Made by a program: the position numbers and the translations under genes. A DNA stretch of 64,000 nt from Lentilactobacillus fungorum (lineage in GTDB: Bacteria; Bacillota; Bacilli; Lactobacillales; Lactobacillaceae), in contig NZ_BNJR01000004.1 in NCBI RefSeq assembly GCF_016860605.1, positions 186,001 to 250,000 on the forward strand, read 5' to 3'. The notes beneath the pieces are model-generated. The model was given only the letters and a program-made list of their open reading frames with translations. It had not been told where the DNA came from and did not search any database. How positions within the stretch are numbered: the stretch's first letter is position 1; the number at the start of each line of letters is the position of its first letter. Positions 55,048 through 64,000 of this stretch are shown here, one piece after another.

Positions 55048-57003
55048 TTAATTAGTTGTATTATCCAAAATGCTGCCCTCTTCTTCGAGGTTAAACTTAA
55101 CGTTACTTTCAATCCATTTTCGTCGCGGTTCAACTTTATCACCCATCAGAGTGGTAACCCGCCGCTCAGCAAGCGCTGCATCATCAATTCGCACGCGAAT
55201 CAACGTTCTGGTTTCTGGATTCATCGTCGTTTCCCATAGTTGATCCGCGTTCATTTCGCCGAGACCTTTAAATCGTTGCAAACTGTAGCCCTTGCCAAAC
55301 TGTTTTGAAACCTTATTCAACTCGTCGTTCGTCCAGGCATACTGAATTTTAGTTTTCTTGCCGGCCCCTTTTTGGAGCTTATATAATGGCGGCAAGGCAA
55401 TAAATACGCGACCATTGTCGATCATCGGTCGCATATATTTGTAAAAGAACGTTAGAAGTAGAATTTGAATATGAGCGCCGTCATCGTCGGCATCAGTCAT
55501 AATGATGATCTTATCATAATTGGCATCGTCAATATTAAAGTCGGTACCGACACCGGCACCAATTGTGTAAATCATGGTGTTGATTTCTTCATTCTTCATA
55601 ATTTCTGGTAATTTTGCCCGTTCGGTGTTAAGCACCTTTCCTCTTAACGGCAGAATGGCTTGATAACGCCGATCCCGGCCCTGCTTGGCAGAACCGCCGG
55701 CAGAATCACCTTCGACTAAGAAAAGTTCATTCTTACTATAATCCTTTGATTGGGCCGGTGTTAATTTCCCAGAAAGCAGCCGTTCTTGCTTTTTATGACG
55801 CTTGCCATGGCGGGTTTCATCACGCGCTTTTCTGGCGGCCTGGCGAGCTTGTCTGGCACGTAATGCTTTATGTACCAACGTTTGGGCAAATTCGCCGTTC
55901 TCCATCAAATAGTACCCGAGTTTTTCAGAAACAATGGCATCGACAATTGAACGTGCTTCGGGGGTGCCCAATTTTTCCTTAGTTTGACCTTCAAATTGGA
56001 GAATTTCTTCTGGAATTCTAAGCGATAGGACAACCGAAAGGCCCTCACGAACATCGCTGCCCTCGAGGTTTTTATCCTTATCCTTTAACATCCCAACTTT
56101 GCGGGCGTAGTCATTAAATGCTTTGGTCCAAGCATTACGAAACCCGGCTTCGTGGGTGCCACCATCTTTTGTTCGCACGTTGTTCACGAATGACAGCATC
56201 GTTTCCGAATAGCCGTCATTGTACTGCGCAGCGACTTCAACTTCCACCCCTGATTTAAAGCCATCAAAGAACATAACGTCACCCAAGGTGTGTTTGTCTT
56301 CGTTTAAATATTGAACGAATTCCTTAATGCCTTCTTCGTAGTGATAAACTTCGGTTTGCTCCTGTCCAGGGCGTTCATCGGTCAGCGTAATCTTAGTGCC
56401 CTTCAGTAGGAAAGCAGATTCCCGCAACCGTTCAGAAAGCGTTGAAAAGTGGTAAACGACACTGGTAAAGATTTTAGAATCAGGCTTGAACGTCAACGTC
56501 GTCCCACTATGGTCACGCGTTTTACCAATTCTTTTTAGCGTCCCAACTGGATGACCGCCATTTTCAAAATTTTCTTCATAGCGGTAACCATCCCTGACGA
56601 TCACCACCTTTAACTTTGAAGACAGTGCATTGACGACGCTAGCCCCAACCCCATGCAAGCCACCGGAAGTTTTATAGCCGCCTTGGCCAAATTTACCACC
56701 AGCATGTAGCATCGTTAAAATCACCTCAGGGGTTGGTTTGCCAGAGGCGTGCATCCCAACCGGCATGCCACGACCGTAGTCCTTAACGGTAATGCTATTA
56801 TCTTCGTGAATGGTGACATTAATTTCATCACCATAGCCGGCTAACACCTCATCGACGGCATTATCGACAATTTCATAAACCAGATGATGCAGGCCCCGAG
56901 AATCAGTTGAGCCGATGTACATTCCCGGTCGTTTTCTGACCGCGTCGAGTCCCTCAAGTATTTGAATCGAGGAATCATCGTATTTTTGCTTTTGTTTTAC
57001 CAT
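55048..57003 (-). CDS. parE: DNA topoisomerase IV subunit B
   Basis: 651 residues. The GHKL ATPase domain shows EIVDNAVDEVLAGY, DYGRGMPVGMH and GGLHGVGASVVNALS. The TOPRIM region shows VEGDSAGGSAKQGRDR and MTDADDDGAHI. It drives strand passage by ATP hydrolysis, as the partner of ParC. AAAAGGAG precedes the ATG. It diverges from plsY, the order usual in Firmicutes (plsY-parE-parC), which separates it from GyrB. Confidence 0.94.
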   Translation of the reverse strand: MVKQKQKYDDSSIQILEGLDAVRKRPGMYIGSTDSRGLHHLVYEIVDNAVDEVLAGYGDEINVTIHEDNSITVKDYGRGMPVGMHASGKPTPEVILTMLHAGGKFGQGGYKTSGGLHGVGASVVNALSSKLKVVIVRDGYRYEENFENGGHPVGTLKRIGKTRDHSGTTLTFKPDSKIFTSVVYHFSTLSERLRESAFLLKGTKITLTDERPGQEQTEVYHYEEGIKEFVQYLNEDKHTLGDVMFFDGFKSGVEVEVAAQYNDGYSETMLSFVNNVRTKDGGTHEAGFRNAWTKAFNDYARKVGMLKDKDKNLEGSDVREGLSVVLSLRIPEEILQFEGQTKEKLGTPEARSIVDAIVSEKLGYYLMENGEFAQTLVHKALRARQARQAARKARDETRHGKRHKKQERLLSGKLTPAQSKDYSKNELFLVEGDSAGGSAKQGRDRRYQAILPLRGKVLNTERAKLPEIMKNEEINTMIYTIGAGVGTDFNIDDANYDKIIIMTDADDDGAHIQILLLTFFYKYMRPMIDNGRVFIALPPLYKLQKGAGKKTKIQYAWTNDELNKVSKQFGKGYSLQRFKGLGEMNADQLWETTMNPETRTLIRVRIDDAALAERRVTTLMGDKVEPRRKWIESNVKFNLEEEGSILDNTTN

Positions 57004-57150
57004 TCGTTATGACTCCTTTTTTTGCAATCTACTTCATAATAACCTAAATTACCGGCTTTGAAAATAAATTTTGTTGGCGATAACGCATTATCATGCTAAA
57101 ATTAAAGGCGCTGTAATGGTTATTTACATACTACAATTAAGAGGTTTGCT

Positions 57151-57786
57151 ATGAATTCTCAAGCTATTCAAGTTATGTTAATGTTAGTTATTGCTTATCT
57201 ACTAGGCTCAATCCCAAGTGGCGTTTGGATTGGCAAAGCATTTTTTCATATCGATATTCGCCAACATGGCTCTGGCAATATCGGTACGACCAATACTTAC
57301 CGAGTATTAGGTCCGACTGCTGGTACCATTGTGATGGCCATGGACATTTCAAAGGGAGCCTTGGCAACGCTTTTACCCGTTTTTTTTGGTAATGACACCA
57401 TTAACGCCTTAGTCTTTGGCTTGGCAGCAATTCTTGGCCACACTTTCTCAATTTTTGATCATTTTAAGGGAGGCAAGGCGGTCGCAACGAGTGCGGGGAT
57501 GATTCTTGCCTATCAACCAATTTTCTTTTTGATTGCAGCTGGGATTTGGATCTTGGTCATTTTATTAACCAGTATGGTCAGTCTTGCCAGTATGGTTGCA
57601 TTCACCCTTACCACAATCACCACTTTTTTTGCTAATGATTTATTTTTAAGCATCTTAGCCATTGCCTTAACGGTCTTTATCTTTTATCGCCACCGGGCAA
57701 ATATTAACCGAATCTTGCATGGAAATGAAAGAATGGTTCCCTTCGGATTGGGAAATTACTTGCGCCGAAAAAAGCAGTTCAACTGA
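57151..57786 (+). CDS. plsY: Glycerol-3-phosphate acyltransferase PlsY
   Basis: 211 residues, about five membrane helices. It transfers acyl groups from acyl-phosphate to glycerol-3-phosphate, the first step of phospholipid synthesis with PlsX. Motifs: LGSIPSGVWIGK, the GSGNIGTTNTYRVLG loop, and GHTFSIFDHFKGGKAVATSAG. AAGAGG precedes the ATG. It stands alone between parE and a converging epimerase-like gene. Confidence 0.95.
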   Translation: MNSQAIQVMLMLVIAYLLGSIPSGVWIGKAFFHIDIRQHGSGNIGTTNTYRVLGPTAGTIVMAMDISKGALATLLPVFFGNDTINALVFGLAAILGHTFSIFDHFKGGKAVATSAGMILAYQPIFFLIAAGIWILVILLTSMVSLASMVAFTLTTITTFFANDLFLSILAIALTVFIFYRHRANINRILHGNERMVPFGLGNYLRRKKQFN

Positions 57787-57814
57787 CACCCATCATTCTC
57801 ATTACCCCACTAAT

Positions 57815-57849
57815 AAAGCGAGCGATTCAATTTGAATCACCCGCTTTTT
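57815..57849. terminator. Bidirectional terminator between plsY and the epimerase-like gene
   Basis: AAAGCGAGCGATTCAA (57815-57830) pairs with TTGAATCACCCGCTTTTT (57832-57849) with one mismatch. Confidence 0.75.
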
Positions 57850-57871
57850 GTCACTTCCGTTTTTAATTTAA

Positions 57872-58756
57872 CTAGAAAAAGCTGATGTTATACCCCGCGT
57901 CAAAAGTTTTTTGAGGCGCCAAGGTATTAATGGCTAATTTGTCGGCGAGTTGACCATCTGAATCAACCGTATCGGCTATGCCCCACCAAGGCTCAATACA
58001 AACAAACGGTGCCTTCTTAGGATATGGGGACCAAATGCCAACGTAAGGCGCATTAAGCGTCGTTAAGGCAACACCATGATCATTAGCCGTACTTGCCAAC
58101 ATCACCGTCGTTTCCTGATGATTTAACGACAAAACCAACGCATCGTTTTCAAATAACTTATGTCTTAATGACAGTGGTTGCGTGAAATCCATTGTTTTAA
58201 CATCATTGGGATCGCTATACGGCGGTTTCAATGGAATCCGTGGGTAATCCTTTTTAGGAGCGACCCGGACAAATGCATCCTTAAACGTTCCCTTTCCTGG
58301 GATGAGTGGAACGTTAAATCCGGGATGAGCCCCCAACGAAAATAGCAAGTTACGCTCATCGCTTGGATTAACAACGCTTAACCGCACCTTTAATTCATGG
58401 TCAACTAATTCGTAGGAAACGGTTAGTCGAAATTTAAACGGATAATGCTGAAAGGTTTCGTCAGTTGCTGTCAACGCTAACTCAACCGCAGTGTCACTTT
58501 GTGCTTGAACATCAAAGAAATTATCTCTGGCAAATCCATGTTGCGTCATCGAATACGTTTGGCCTAAATACTGATACTGATTGTCCTTTAAGCGACCAAC
58601 AATCGGAAACAAAATGGGTGCATGGCGTTTCCAGTAGTTAGGATCAGCTTGCCAGATGTATTCAATATGGGCTTCATCTAATCCTTGGACGCTGGTTAAC
58701 TCAGCGCCAAATTCATTAATCAAGACCGACAAATATTGGTTCTTTAATGTAATCAT
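57872..58756 (-). CDS. Aldose 1-epimerase family protein (LacX-like)
   Basis: 294 residues, beta-sandwich of the galactose mutarotase superfamily. The putative catalytic His lie in TQHGFARDNFF and LGAHPGFNVPL; CIEPWWGIADTV is the third conserved segment. Members interconvert alpha and beta anomers of sugars or hexose 6-phosphates. The LacX/YihR-like subgroup has no defined substrate. GGGGGC precedes the ATG, which lies 18 bases after hslU, so it may be the last gene of xerC-hslV-hslU. Confidence 0.85.
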   Translation of the reverse strand: MITLKNQYLSVLINEFGAELTSVQGLDEAHIEYIWQADPNYWKRHAPILFPIVGRLKDNQYQYLGQTYSMTQHGFARDNFFDVQAQSDTAVELALTATDETFQHYPFKFRLTVSYELVDHELKVRLSVVNPSDERNLLFSLGAHPGFNVPLIPGKGTFKDAFVRVAPKKDYPRIPLKPPYSDPNDVKTMDFTQPLSLRHKLFENDALVLSLNHQETTVMLASTANDHGVALTTLNAPYVGIWSPYPKKAPFVCIEPWWGIADTVDSDGQLADKLAINTLAPQKTFDAGYNISFF

Positions 58757-58774
58757 GGTAGCCCCCGATCGATT

Positions 58775-60187
58775 CTAAAGAATATATCGTGAAAGATCTT
58801 CATTCTCAGCTAACTTACCAACTTTATCATCCACATACTTTTCAGTAATGGTGATATCACCCATCTGCATATCAGGGCCTTCGTATAAAATATCTTCCAG
58901 TAATTTTTCGAGAATCGTGTGTAACCGTCGTGCCCCAATGTTATCGGTATGATGGTTCACATTGGTTGCAATTTCAGCAATCCGATTAATCGCTTCAATT
59001 GTGAACGTCACCTTGATGTTGTCGGTACCAATTAAGGCAATGTATTGCTTAGTTAATGAGTTGGTTGGCTCAGTGAGAATCCGCACAAAATCTTCTTTGG
59101 TTAAATCATTTAGCTCAACGCGAATTGGAAAGCGGCCTTGTAATTCCGGAATTAAATCTGAAGGCTTGCTTTCTGCAAAGGCCCCAGACCCAATGAACAG
59201 CATGTGATCGGTACTAACGGGACCATATTTGGTATTCACTTGTGAGCCTTCAACAATTGGCAAGATATCGCGCTGAACGCCTTCTCGAGACACTTCGCCA
59301 CTATTCTTTGAATTACCGGGAGCAATTTTATCAATTTCGTCGATAAAGATAATGCCGGTGTTTTCAGCCCGAACAATCGCATTATGATAAAGATCAGCTT
59401 TATTAATTAACTCTTCGGATGCTTGGCGAGTGAGAATTGAGCGGGCCTCACTTACTGGAACCGTTCGCTTAATCTTTTTCTTTGGCATTAAACCAGAAAG
59501 TGTATCGTTTAAATCAATTCCCATCTGATTGAGCATGGTGTTTTGGCCGGAAAGTTGTTGAGTTGGATCATCCATTTCAATTTCAACCTGCTCATTTTCT
59601 AATAAGCCGGCACGCAATTTCTCTGCCGTCGACATCCGCTTTTCCCGAACGTCATCAGTCACATCTTCTTGATCTTCCGTGGTTTGGGATGGCATTTGCC
59701 CCTGTTGCATCTGAGTAAAAAGACTCATGAGATTTTGCATTTCGTTTTGATTTTTCTTTTTCTTTTGGGCTGGCACCAATAGTTTAACGAGTTGGTTATT
59801 GGCTTGCTTTTCAGCTTCCGTGCGCACCTGCTTATATTCATCTTCACGCTCTAGTTGGATGGCATTCTCCACTAAATCCCGAACCATTGATTCAACGTCA
59901 CCACCAACGTAACCAACCTCGGTAAATTTTGTGGCTTCAACCTTTACAAATGGCGCGTTGACAATCTTAGCCAGCCGGCGGGCAATTTCAGTTTTTCCAA
60001 CGCCGGTGGGGCCAATCATCAGTAAATTTTTAGGTGAAATTTCATCTTGCATTTCCTTTGAAAGCTGCATTCGCCGATAGCGATTCCGCAAGGCCACCGC
60101 AACGGCTTTCTTGGCTTCATTTTGACCAACGATATATTGATCTAAAACTTCAACAATTTCTTTTGGTGTTTGGGTAGATTCTGTCAA
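58775..60187 (-). CDS. hslU: ATP-dependent protease ATPase subunit HslU (ClpY)
   Basis: 470 residues, AAA+ unfoldase. Walker A is GPTGVGKT (59-66), Walker [10 protein letters not shown], and the I domain with a Q/K-rich insert lies at about 110-240. The C-terminal tail LSRYIL inserts into HslV and activates it. Start at TTG 60187 after GAGAGGGAC. 14 bases downstream of hslV. Confidence 0.94.
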   Translation of the reverse strand: MTESTQTPKEIVEVLDQYIVGQNEAKKAVAVALRNRYRRMQLSKEMQDEISPKNLLMIGPTGVGKTEIARRLAKIVNAPFVKVEATKFTEVGYVGGDVESMVRDLVENAIQLEREDEYKQVRTEAEKQANNQLVKLLVPAQKKKKNQNEMQNLMSLFTQMQQGQMPSQTTEDQEDVTDDVREKRMSTAEKLRAGLLENEQVEIEMDDPTQQLSGQNTMLNQMGIDLNDTLSGLMPKKKIKRTVPVSEARSILTRQASEELINKADLYHNAIVRAENTGIIFIDEIDKIAPGNSKNSGEVSREGVQRDILPIVEGSQVNTKYGPVSTDHMLFIGSGAFAESKPSDLIPELQGRFPIRVELNDLTKEDFVRILTEPTNSLTKQYIALIGTDNIKVTFTIEAINRIAEIATNVNHHTDNIGARRLHTILEKLLEDILYEGPDMQMGDITITEKYVDDKVGKLAENEDLSRYIL

Positions 60188-60201
60188 TTTAACGTCCCTC
60201 T

Positions 60202-60744
60202 CTAGATTTCTTCTGAAATAACATTCTGGTTGGTAAAAATGTCGATGTTGCCAGCAATATGAATGGCAGCCTCGGCAATTTCTCTTGCGTCCATATCAGG
60301 AGCGTGATGCTTCATTGCAGTGGCAGCAGCCAAAGCAAAATTGCCACCTGAACCAATAGCTAGAATATCGTCGTCTGGTTCAATCACTTCTCCAGAGCCT
60401 GACACGAGCAGTAAATCATGGTCGTTCATCACAATCAATAACGCTTCAAGCTTTTGCAATTGCTGATCGCCTCGCCAATCTTGAGCTAATTCAACGGCTG
60501 AGCGTTTAAGATCGCCATCATATTGGTTAAGCTTTTTTTCGAAGCGCTCTTCAAGGTTAAACGCATCGGCAACGCTTCCCGCAAAGCCGACAACAACTTT
60601 ATTATCGTAGATCCGCCGAACCTTATGGGCGGTTCCTTTCATAATCACTTTTTCTCCCATTGTGACTTGCCCGTCGCCGGCCATTGCTAAATGACCGTTA
60701 TGACGAACTGCTACAATTGTGGTTGCTTCAAATTTAACTGGCAT
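60202..60744 (-). CDS. hslV: ATP-dependent protease subunit HslV (ClpQ)
   Basis: 180 residues, proteasome-type peptidase. The N-terminus is [17 protein letters not shown], so the catalytic Thr (T8 or T9) is preceded by a seven-residue leader. In E. coli the Thr follows Met directly. B. subtilis ClpQ has a similarly extended N-terminus. Later features are GDGQVT and [20 protein letters not shown]. The ATG at 60744 has GAGGGAC upstream; the one at 60759 is inside the xerC stop region and less likely. Processing of the leader is inferred, not seen. Confidence 0.92.
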   Translation of the reverse strand: MPVKFEATTIVAVRHNGHLAMAGDGQVTMGEKVIMKGTAHKVRRIYDNKVVVGFAGSVADAFNLEERFEKKLNQYDGDLKRSAVELAQDWRGDQQLQKLEALLIVMNDHDLLLVSGSGEVIEPDDDILAIGSGGNFALAAATAMKHHAPDMDAREIAEAAIHIAGNIDIFTNQNVISEEI

Positions 60745-60755
60745 AATGTCCCTCT

Positions 60756-61691
60756 TCATTTTTTAGATTTTAGTGATTCCCGATTCCTGGGAAAATACTT
60801 TTGGTAATCATTCATTAAATGACTTTTGGTCACGTGAGTGTAGATCTGGGTCGTGGATAAACTGCTGTGTCCCAGCAACTCCTGAACCGATCGCATATCC
60901 GCGCCATTATTGAGCATTTCAGTCGCAAAGGTATGCCGTAGCATATGCGGATGAATCCCAGTTGTCAAACTACTTTGTTTGACGATTTGATCCATGATAT
61001 ATTCAATTCCTCGTGGCGTCAACGGTTTACCATAATGATTAATAAACAAATAAGAATGTGTCTGTGAAAATCGCTTCATCAGTGGCTCACGGCTACTTCG
61101 TTCATAATTCACGATGGCCCGTTTCGCGTGGTCGCCAAAGGGGATGTATCGCTGTTTATTCCCTTTTCCAGTCACCAGGAGCATCCGATTATCCAGGTCA
61201 ATGTCTAACAGTTGGATGTTAGCACATTCACTGACCCGGATACCGGTTGCGTAAAGTAATTCTAACACTGCCTGGTTGCGCAAAACCAACTGCCGATCGG
61301 ATCCTTTTTCTGCTGCGGCAAATAACGCCCGCATTTCGTTTTGATAAAAGAAACGCGGCAAATGACGGTTGCTGCTTTTTAAATGAACGTATTCAAACGG
61401 ATTGACCGTTAAAAGCTCATTTTTAATTAAAAAATTATAAAAGGATTTCAAGGCAGAAACTTTTTGGGCAACTGAACTGCGGGCGTACTGATGATCATAG
61501 AGGTGGGTCAAATAAGCTTCAACGTCATACGCATCGATGGCACAAAGCCCCTTGGCATCTGCTGCCACTGACTGGAGAAAAAGAATGAATTCATCAATCG
61601 CGGTTTGGTAGGCGGCAATCGTGTCTGGTGAATAGTTTCGCTCATTTTTTAAATATTTTAAAAACCAGCTGATCAGTTTTTCATCCATCAT
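60756..61691 (-). CDS. xerC: Tyrosine recombinase XerC (CodV)
   Basis: 311 residues. Catalytic residues from the chosen start: R152 (ATGIRVSE), K176 (TGKGNKQR), H249 and R252 (PHMLRH), H275 ([13 protein letters not shown]) and Y284. This recombinase, with XerD, resolves chromosome dimers at dif. Position before hslVU equals codV-clpQ-clpY of B. subtilis. GGGGTGA precedes the ATG at 61691; the GTG at 61697 is too close. The presence of a XerS-type gene 14 kb away is unusual. Confidence 0.94.
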   Translation of the reverse strand: MMDEKLISWFLKYLKNERNYSPDTIAAYQTAIDEFILFLQSVAADAKGLCAIDAYDVEAYLTHLYDHQYARSSVAQKVSALKSFYNFLIKNELLTVNPFEYVHLKSSNRHLPRFFYQNEMRALFAAAEKGSDRQLVLRNQAVLELLYATGIRVSECANIQLLDIDLDNRMLLVTGKGNKQRYIPFGDHAKRAIVNYERSSREPLMKRFSQTHSYLFINHYGKPLTPRGIEYIMDQIVKQSSLTTGIHPHMLRHTFATEMLNNGADMRSVQELLGHSSLSTTQIYTHVTKSHLMNDYQKYFPRNRESLKSKK

Positions 61692-61932
61692 TGCCACTCA
61701 CCCCACAATTCTTTTTGATGCAATTACTGCCCATGAGACCAATATGTAATCGGAATCATGCGCTAATACTATGATAGCAAATAAACCGCTAATTTGTCTG
61801 GATTTGCTTGAATAATCGTTAAAATAATTTAATTAGTCCTAATATCGATGATCTGGACACGACAAGTCTGTTCAAGCTTATTCCGATTACGGAACCGGAT
61901 CCGTTAAGAAAATTAGCAGCGACTGACCCAAC
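61692..61932. other. Intergenic region between rplS and xerC
   Basis: About 240 bases without a credible gene. It should contain the xerC promoter; a TATGAT on the minus strand near 61770 is a candidate -10. Confidence 0.35.
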
Positions 61933-61968
61933 AAAAAAGGACTGAATCAAGGTTGCTTGATTCAATCC
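61933..61968 (-). terminator. Terminator of the rimM-trmD-rplS operon
   Basis: Minus-strand arms 61968-61956 and 61951-61939 form a 13-bp stem with a four-base loop, then six T. Confidence 0.85.
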
Positions 61969-61978
61969 ATGGGCCATC

Positions 61979-62341
61979 TTATGACCGCGTTCTAAGTGAA
62001 GCTCGAATTCGAGCAGCCTTACCTTGCAATGCTCGCAAGTAATAAAGTTTAGCACGACGAACGTGACCATGTCGAATAACTTCAATTTTGTCAATTCTTG
62101 GTGAATGAAGTGGGAAGATACGTTCAACGCCGACACCATTACTTACTTTACGAACGGTGTATGTAGCTTGAATACCTGAACCCTTGCGCTTAATTACAAC
62201 GCCTTCAAACAACTGAATTCTCTCCCGGCTACCTTCAACAACTTTTACGTGAACTCGTAGTGAGTCCCCTGCCCGGAATGCAGGAATATCGTCACGCAGT
62301 TGCTTTTGATTGATTTTTTCAATCAATTGATTTTGTCGCAT
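61979..62341 (-). CDS. rplS: 50S ribosomal protein L19
   Basis: 120 residues, an RNA-binding protein at the 30S-50S interface. Family sequence includes [22 protein letters not shown] and [21 protein letters not shown], ending in basic RAKLYYLR. The ATG at 62341 has AAAGGAAG nine bases upstream; a TTG two codons earlier is less likely. Last gene after trmD, followed by a terminator. Confidence 0.97.
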   Translation of the reverse strand: MRQNQLIEKINQKQLRDDIPAFRAGDSLRVHVKVVEGSRERIQLFEGVVIKRKGSGIQATYTVRKVSNGVGVERIFPLHSPRIDKIEVIRHGHVRRAKLYYLRALQGKAARIRASLRTRS

Positions 62342-62433
62342 AAACAAATCTTCCTTTCACTAACATTCATTATCTTGTTCGACAGCGGAATGTTGTTTTG
62401 CGGCTTGCGCCAAATGTTAGTCTATCACAGAAC

Positions 62434-63231
62434 TTAGTCTTGTGTAAAGGACTTTTTCTTGTCAGCAGCTGCTTTGTCTGCCTTTTCTTCTTCCTCAATT
62501 CGGACATCGGCTAACAACCGCTTTTGCGTACTGGTGAGCTTTCGGTGATCTATGAGACCTGGTCGACGAAGATAAGTTCGCCGCAAGGCTTCTTTTTGGT
62601 TCCAGAGGGCAATTTTTTGATGATCACCATTCATTAACACGGCTGGCACTTTCATTCCCCGAAAGTCAGCTGGCCGAGTATATTGAGGCTCTTCTAGCAA
62701 CCCGGTTGAAAATGACTCTTCTACTTTGGACTGCTGATTGCCAAGGACTCCTGGAATCAGGCGACTGATGGCATCAATCATCACCATTGCTGGTAATTCG
62801 CCTCCGGTTAGCACAAAATCGCCAATCGAGTATTCATCAGTAACAATCGATCGAATTCGCTCGTCGTAGCCCTCGTAGTGGCCACAAATGAACGTTAAAT
62901 GTTGATCGTGTGCCAGGGCCTCTGCGTCAGCTTGCTTAAAAGGCTTGCCCGCCGGATCAAGTAAAATGACTTTACCATTTGGAATACCAGCTTGTTCAGT
63001 CCGTGTCTTAATATCTTGATAAGCATCGATGATCGGTTGGGCCTGCAGCAACATTCCTGCGCCGCCACCAAATGGATAATCATCAACGTGGCGATGTTTA
63101 TCCTGTGTAAAGTCACGAAAATTGGTTACCTGCAAGTCAATCAGCTTGTTTTCAATTGCCTTACCAATAATTGAATCGTGCATTGGGGTCGCAAACATTT
63201 CTGGAAATAAACTTAAAACATCAATTCTCAT
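62434..63231 (-). CDS. trmD: tRNA (guanine-N1)-methyltransferase
   Basis: 265 residues. Methylates G37 of tRNAs to prevent frameshifts. The SPOUT trefoil knot is seen in [26 protein letters not shown] and SRLIPGVLG. The C-terminus is extended with a charged Glu/Lys-rich tail ([17 protein letters not shown]). The ATG overlaps the rimM stop by four bases (ATGA). Confidence 0.96.
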   Translation of the reverse strand: MRIDVLSLFPEMFATPMHDSIIGKAIENKLIDLQVTNFRDFTQDKHRHVDDYPFGGGAGMLLQAQPIIDAYQDIKTRTEQAGIPNGKVILLDPAGKPFKQADAEALAHDQHLTFICGHYEGYDERIRSIVTDEYSIGDFVLTGGELPAMVMIDAISRLIPGVLGNQQSKVEESFSTGLLEEPQYTRPADFRGMKVPAVLMNGDHQKIALWNQKEALRRTYLRRPGLIDHRKLTSTQKRLLADVRIEEEEKADKAAADKKKSFTQD

Positions 63232-63749
63232 TCATCTAACCCCTCCGGAACATCTACAGTAATTTGCTGCTGATCAAGGTCAACTCGCTTAATCACTGAA
63301 TCGATTTTCGGCAGCAATAAGTCATTTTTCCCAGCTCGCTTAACAACCCAAACATCGTTAGCGCCCGGCGATAAAATTTCTTTCACTGTTCCGATTAATT
63401 GACCAGTAACGTCGACCACGGTTAAGCCAATAATCTGGTGATAATAATATTCGCCCGGCTTCAAATCATCAGCGGATAATGCTGTTTCATCGATCAGTAA
63501 ATCAGCCGGTTTGAGAAACAAAACATCGTTAATTGATGAATAATCTTGAAAATGAAGTAATACAAACCCTTTGTGCCTTCTAACCCCATCGATTATCAAC
63601 GGGATTAGTTCGGTCTTTTTTTGAGTTTTAGCATAAACTGTGTTACCGGTCTTAAAGCGCTTTTCGGGAAAATCAGTAATACTAATAACGCGGACTTCAC
63701 CCTTGATTCCTTGAGTGTTAACGATCTTACCAATCGTATAATACTTCAT
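63228..63749 (-). CDS. rimM: Ribosome maturation factor RimM
   Basis: 173 residues. It assists 30S head assembly at the 16S 3' domain, with S19. An N-terminal RimM beta-barrel ([16 protein letters not shown]) precedes a C-terminal PRC-barrel domain ([15 protein letters not shown]). AGGAGGTGGATCG precedes the ATG at 63749; the frame open to 63785 has none. Conserved order khpA-rimM-trmD-rplS. Confidence 0.94.
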   Translation of the reverse strand: MKYYTIGKIVNTQGIKGEVRVISITDFPEKRFKTGNTVYAKTQKKTELIPLIIDGVRRHKGFVLLHFQDYSSINDVLFLKPADLLIDETALSADDLKPGEYYYHQIIGLTVVDVTGQLIGTVKEILSPGANDVWVVKRAGKNDLLLPKIDSVIKRVDLDQQQITVDVPEGLDE

Positions 63750-63905
63750 CGATCCACCTCCTAATAAAGTGAGTACCCTTAGCAATTAAAAAACCGAAAC
63801 TTCCTTGAATGTAACTTCATCGACTTGAAAAGTGTTTTCAAGATAAGTAGCCACTAGTCTTTGTCCAGTGGTGTTATCAACAAGGTCAATTTAAACGAGT
63901 TAAAT

Positions 63906-63950
63906 AAGAAAAAAGTTCCTAAACAAAACCTTCGTTTCGCTCAAGAACTT
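63906..63950 (-). terminator. Hairpin between khpA and rimM
   Basis: Arms with AAGTTC and GAACTT surround a T/G-rich loop, followed on the minus strand by a T-run. It overlaps the khpA stop codon and may set the ratio of upstream to downstream genes. Confidence 0.6.
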
Positions 63951-64000
63951 ACTGTTGGTCATCATCGACGATTAATCGTGCTTTTTTGGGGCCTTCTGTC
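63949..64000 (-). CDS. khpA: C-terminal end of KH-domain RNA-binding protein KhpA (gene runs off the window)
   Basis: Only the last 16 codons are present, reading TEGPKKARLIVDDDQQ and stop. The position upstream of rimM and the ending match KhpA (YlqC), a small KH protein that works with KhpB in sRNA binding and cell elongation. Too little is visible for a firm call. Confidence 0.6.
   Translation of the reverse strand, partial: TEGPKKARLIVDDDQQ

Overview
The window is a chromosomal segment of a low-to-moderate GC Firmicute of the family Lactobacillaceae. Evidence: the mevalonate route to isopentenyl-PP (mvk, mvaD, mvaK2 and type II idi), pyruvate oxidase, a folK-folE fusion, class B RNase P RNA, and the Bacillus-like order dinG-ypmB-aspB-asnS-dnaD-ponA-recU-ypsA-gpsB-rnpB-rlmL. 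The buchneri/collinoides-type heterofermenters (Lentilactobacillus or Secundilactobacillus) are my best guess for the genus, but sequence reading alone does not settle it. Nearly all of the window is core chromosome. I see no insertion sequence, prophage, CRISPR array, tRNA or 16S/23S/5S rRNA gene.

Layout. 1-4.8 kb: end of glycerol kinase, a zinc alcohol dehydrogenase, a small flavodoxin-like protein and pyruvate oxidase behind a clear promoter. 4.8-8.1 kb: an unknown membrane protein, a Cof-type HAD phosphatase and the rRNA methyltransferase RsmF. 8.3-12.4 kb: the mevalonate operon, on the minus strand. 12.6-26.5 kb: DNA replication, repair and cell-wall genes in conserved order, with rnpB and its terminator; the nth gene expected after dnaD is absent. 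26.5-30.4 kb: RNase HI-like protein, EbsA-like protein, fhs, lspA and an RluD-type pseudouridine synthase. 30.5-34.6 kb: pyrR followed by carA-like and carB-like genes. 34.7-37.9 kb: rqcH, a MarR regulator and a DegV protein. 38-43.7 kb: a tetrahydrofolate riboswitch, folT, and folB-folKE-folC-folP with a Nudix hydrolase and an N-formylglutamate amidohydrolase-like gene. 43.7-52.5 kb: GNAT, MDR oxidoreductase, LicD, XerS-type recombinase, MutY, MsrA/MsrB, Mn-pyrophosphatase and a LysR regulator. 52.6-64 kb: parC-parE, plsY, aldose epimerase-like gene, xerC-hslV-hslU, and rplS-trmD-rimM with the tail of khpA.

The most unusual item is the pyrR-carA-carB block at 30.5-34.6 kb. Both carbamoyl-phosphate synthase subunits are long, uninterrupted and translationally coupled. 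The small subunit has lost the glutaminase Cys, His and Glu. The large subunit has lost the glycine-rich loop and metal ligands of its first ATP-grasp domain, most of its second ATP-grasp domain and its allosteric domain. It looks like a retained pseudoenzyme pair behind a PyrR regulator rather than a working synthase.

A second theme is DNA repair without iron-sulfur clusters. MutY contains no cysteine at all, and the nth gene is missing from its usual place. A third is the coexistence of a XerS-type and a XerC-type recombinase, the former with Gln in place of a catalytic His. Nine genes are best read from TTG start codons with strong Shine-Dalgarno sequences, and one phosphatase may start at ATT.
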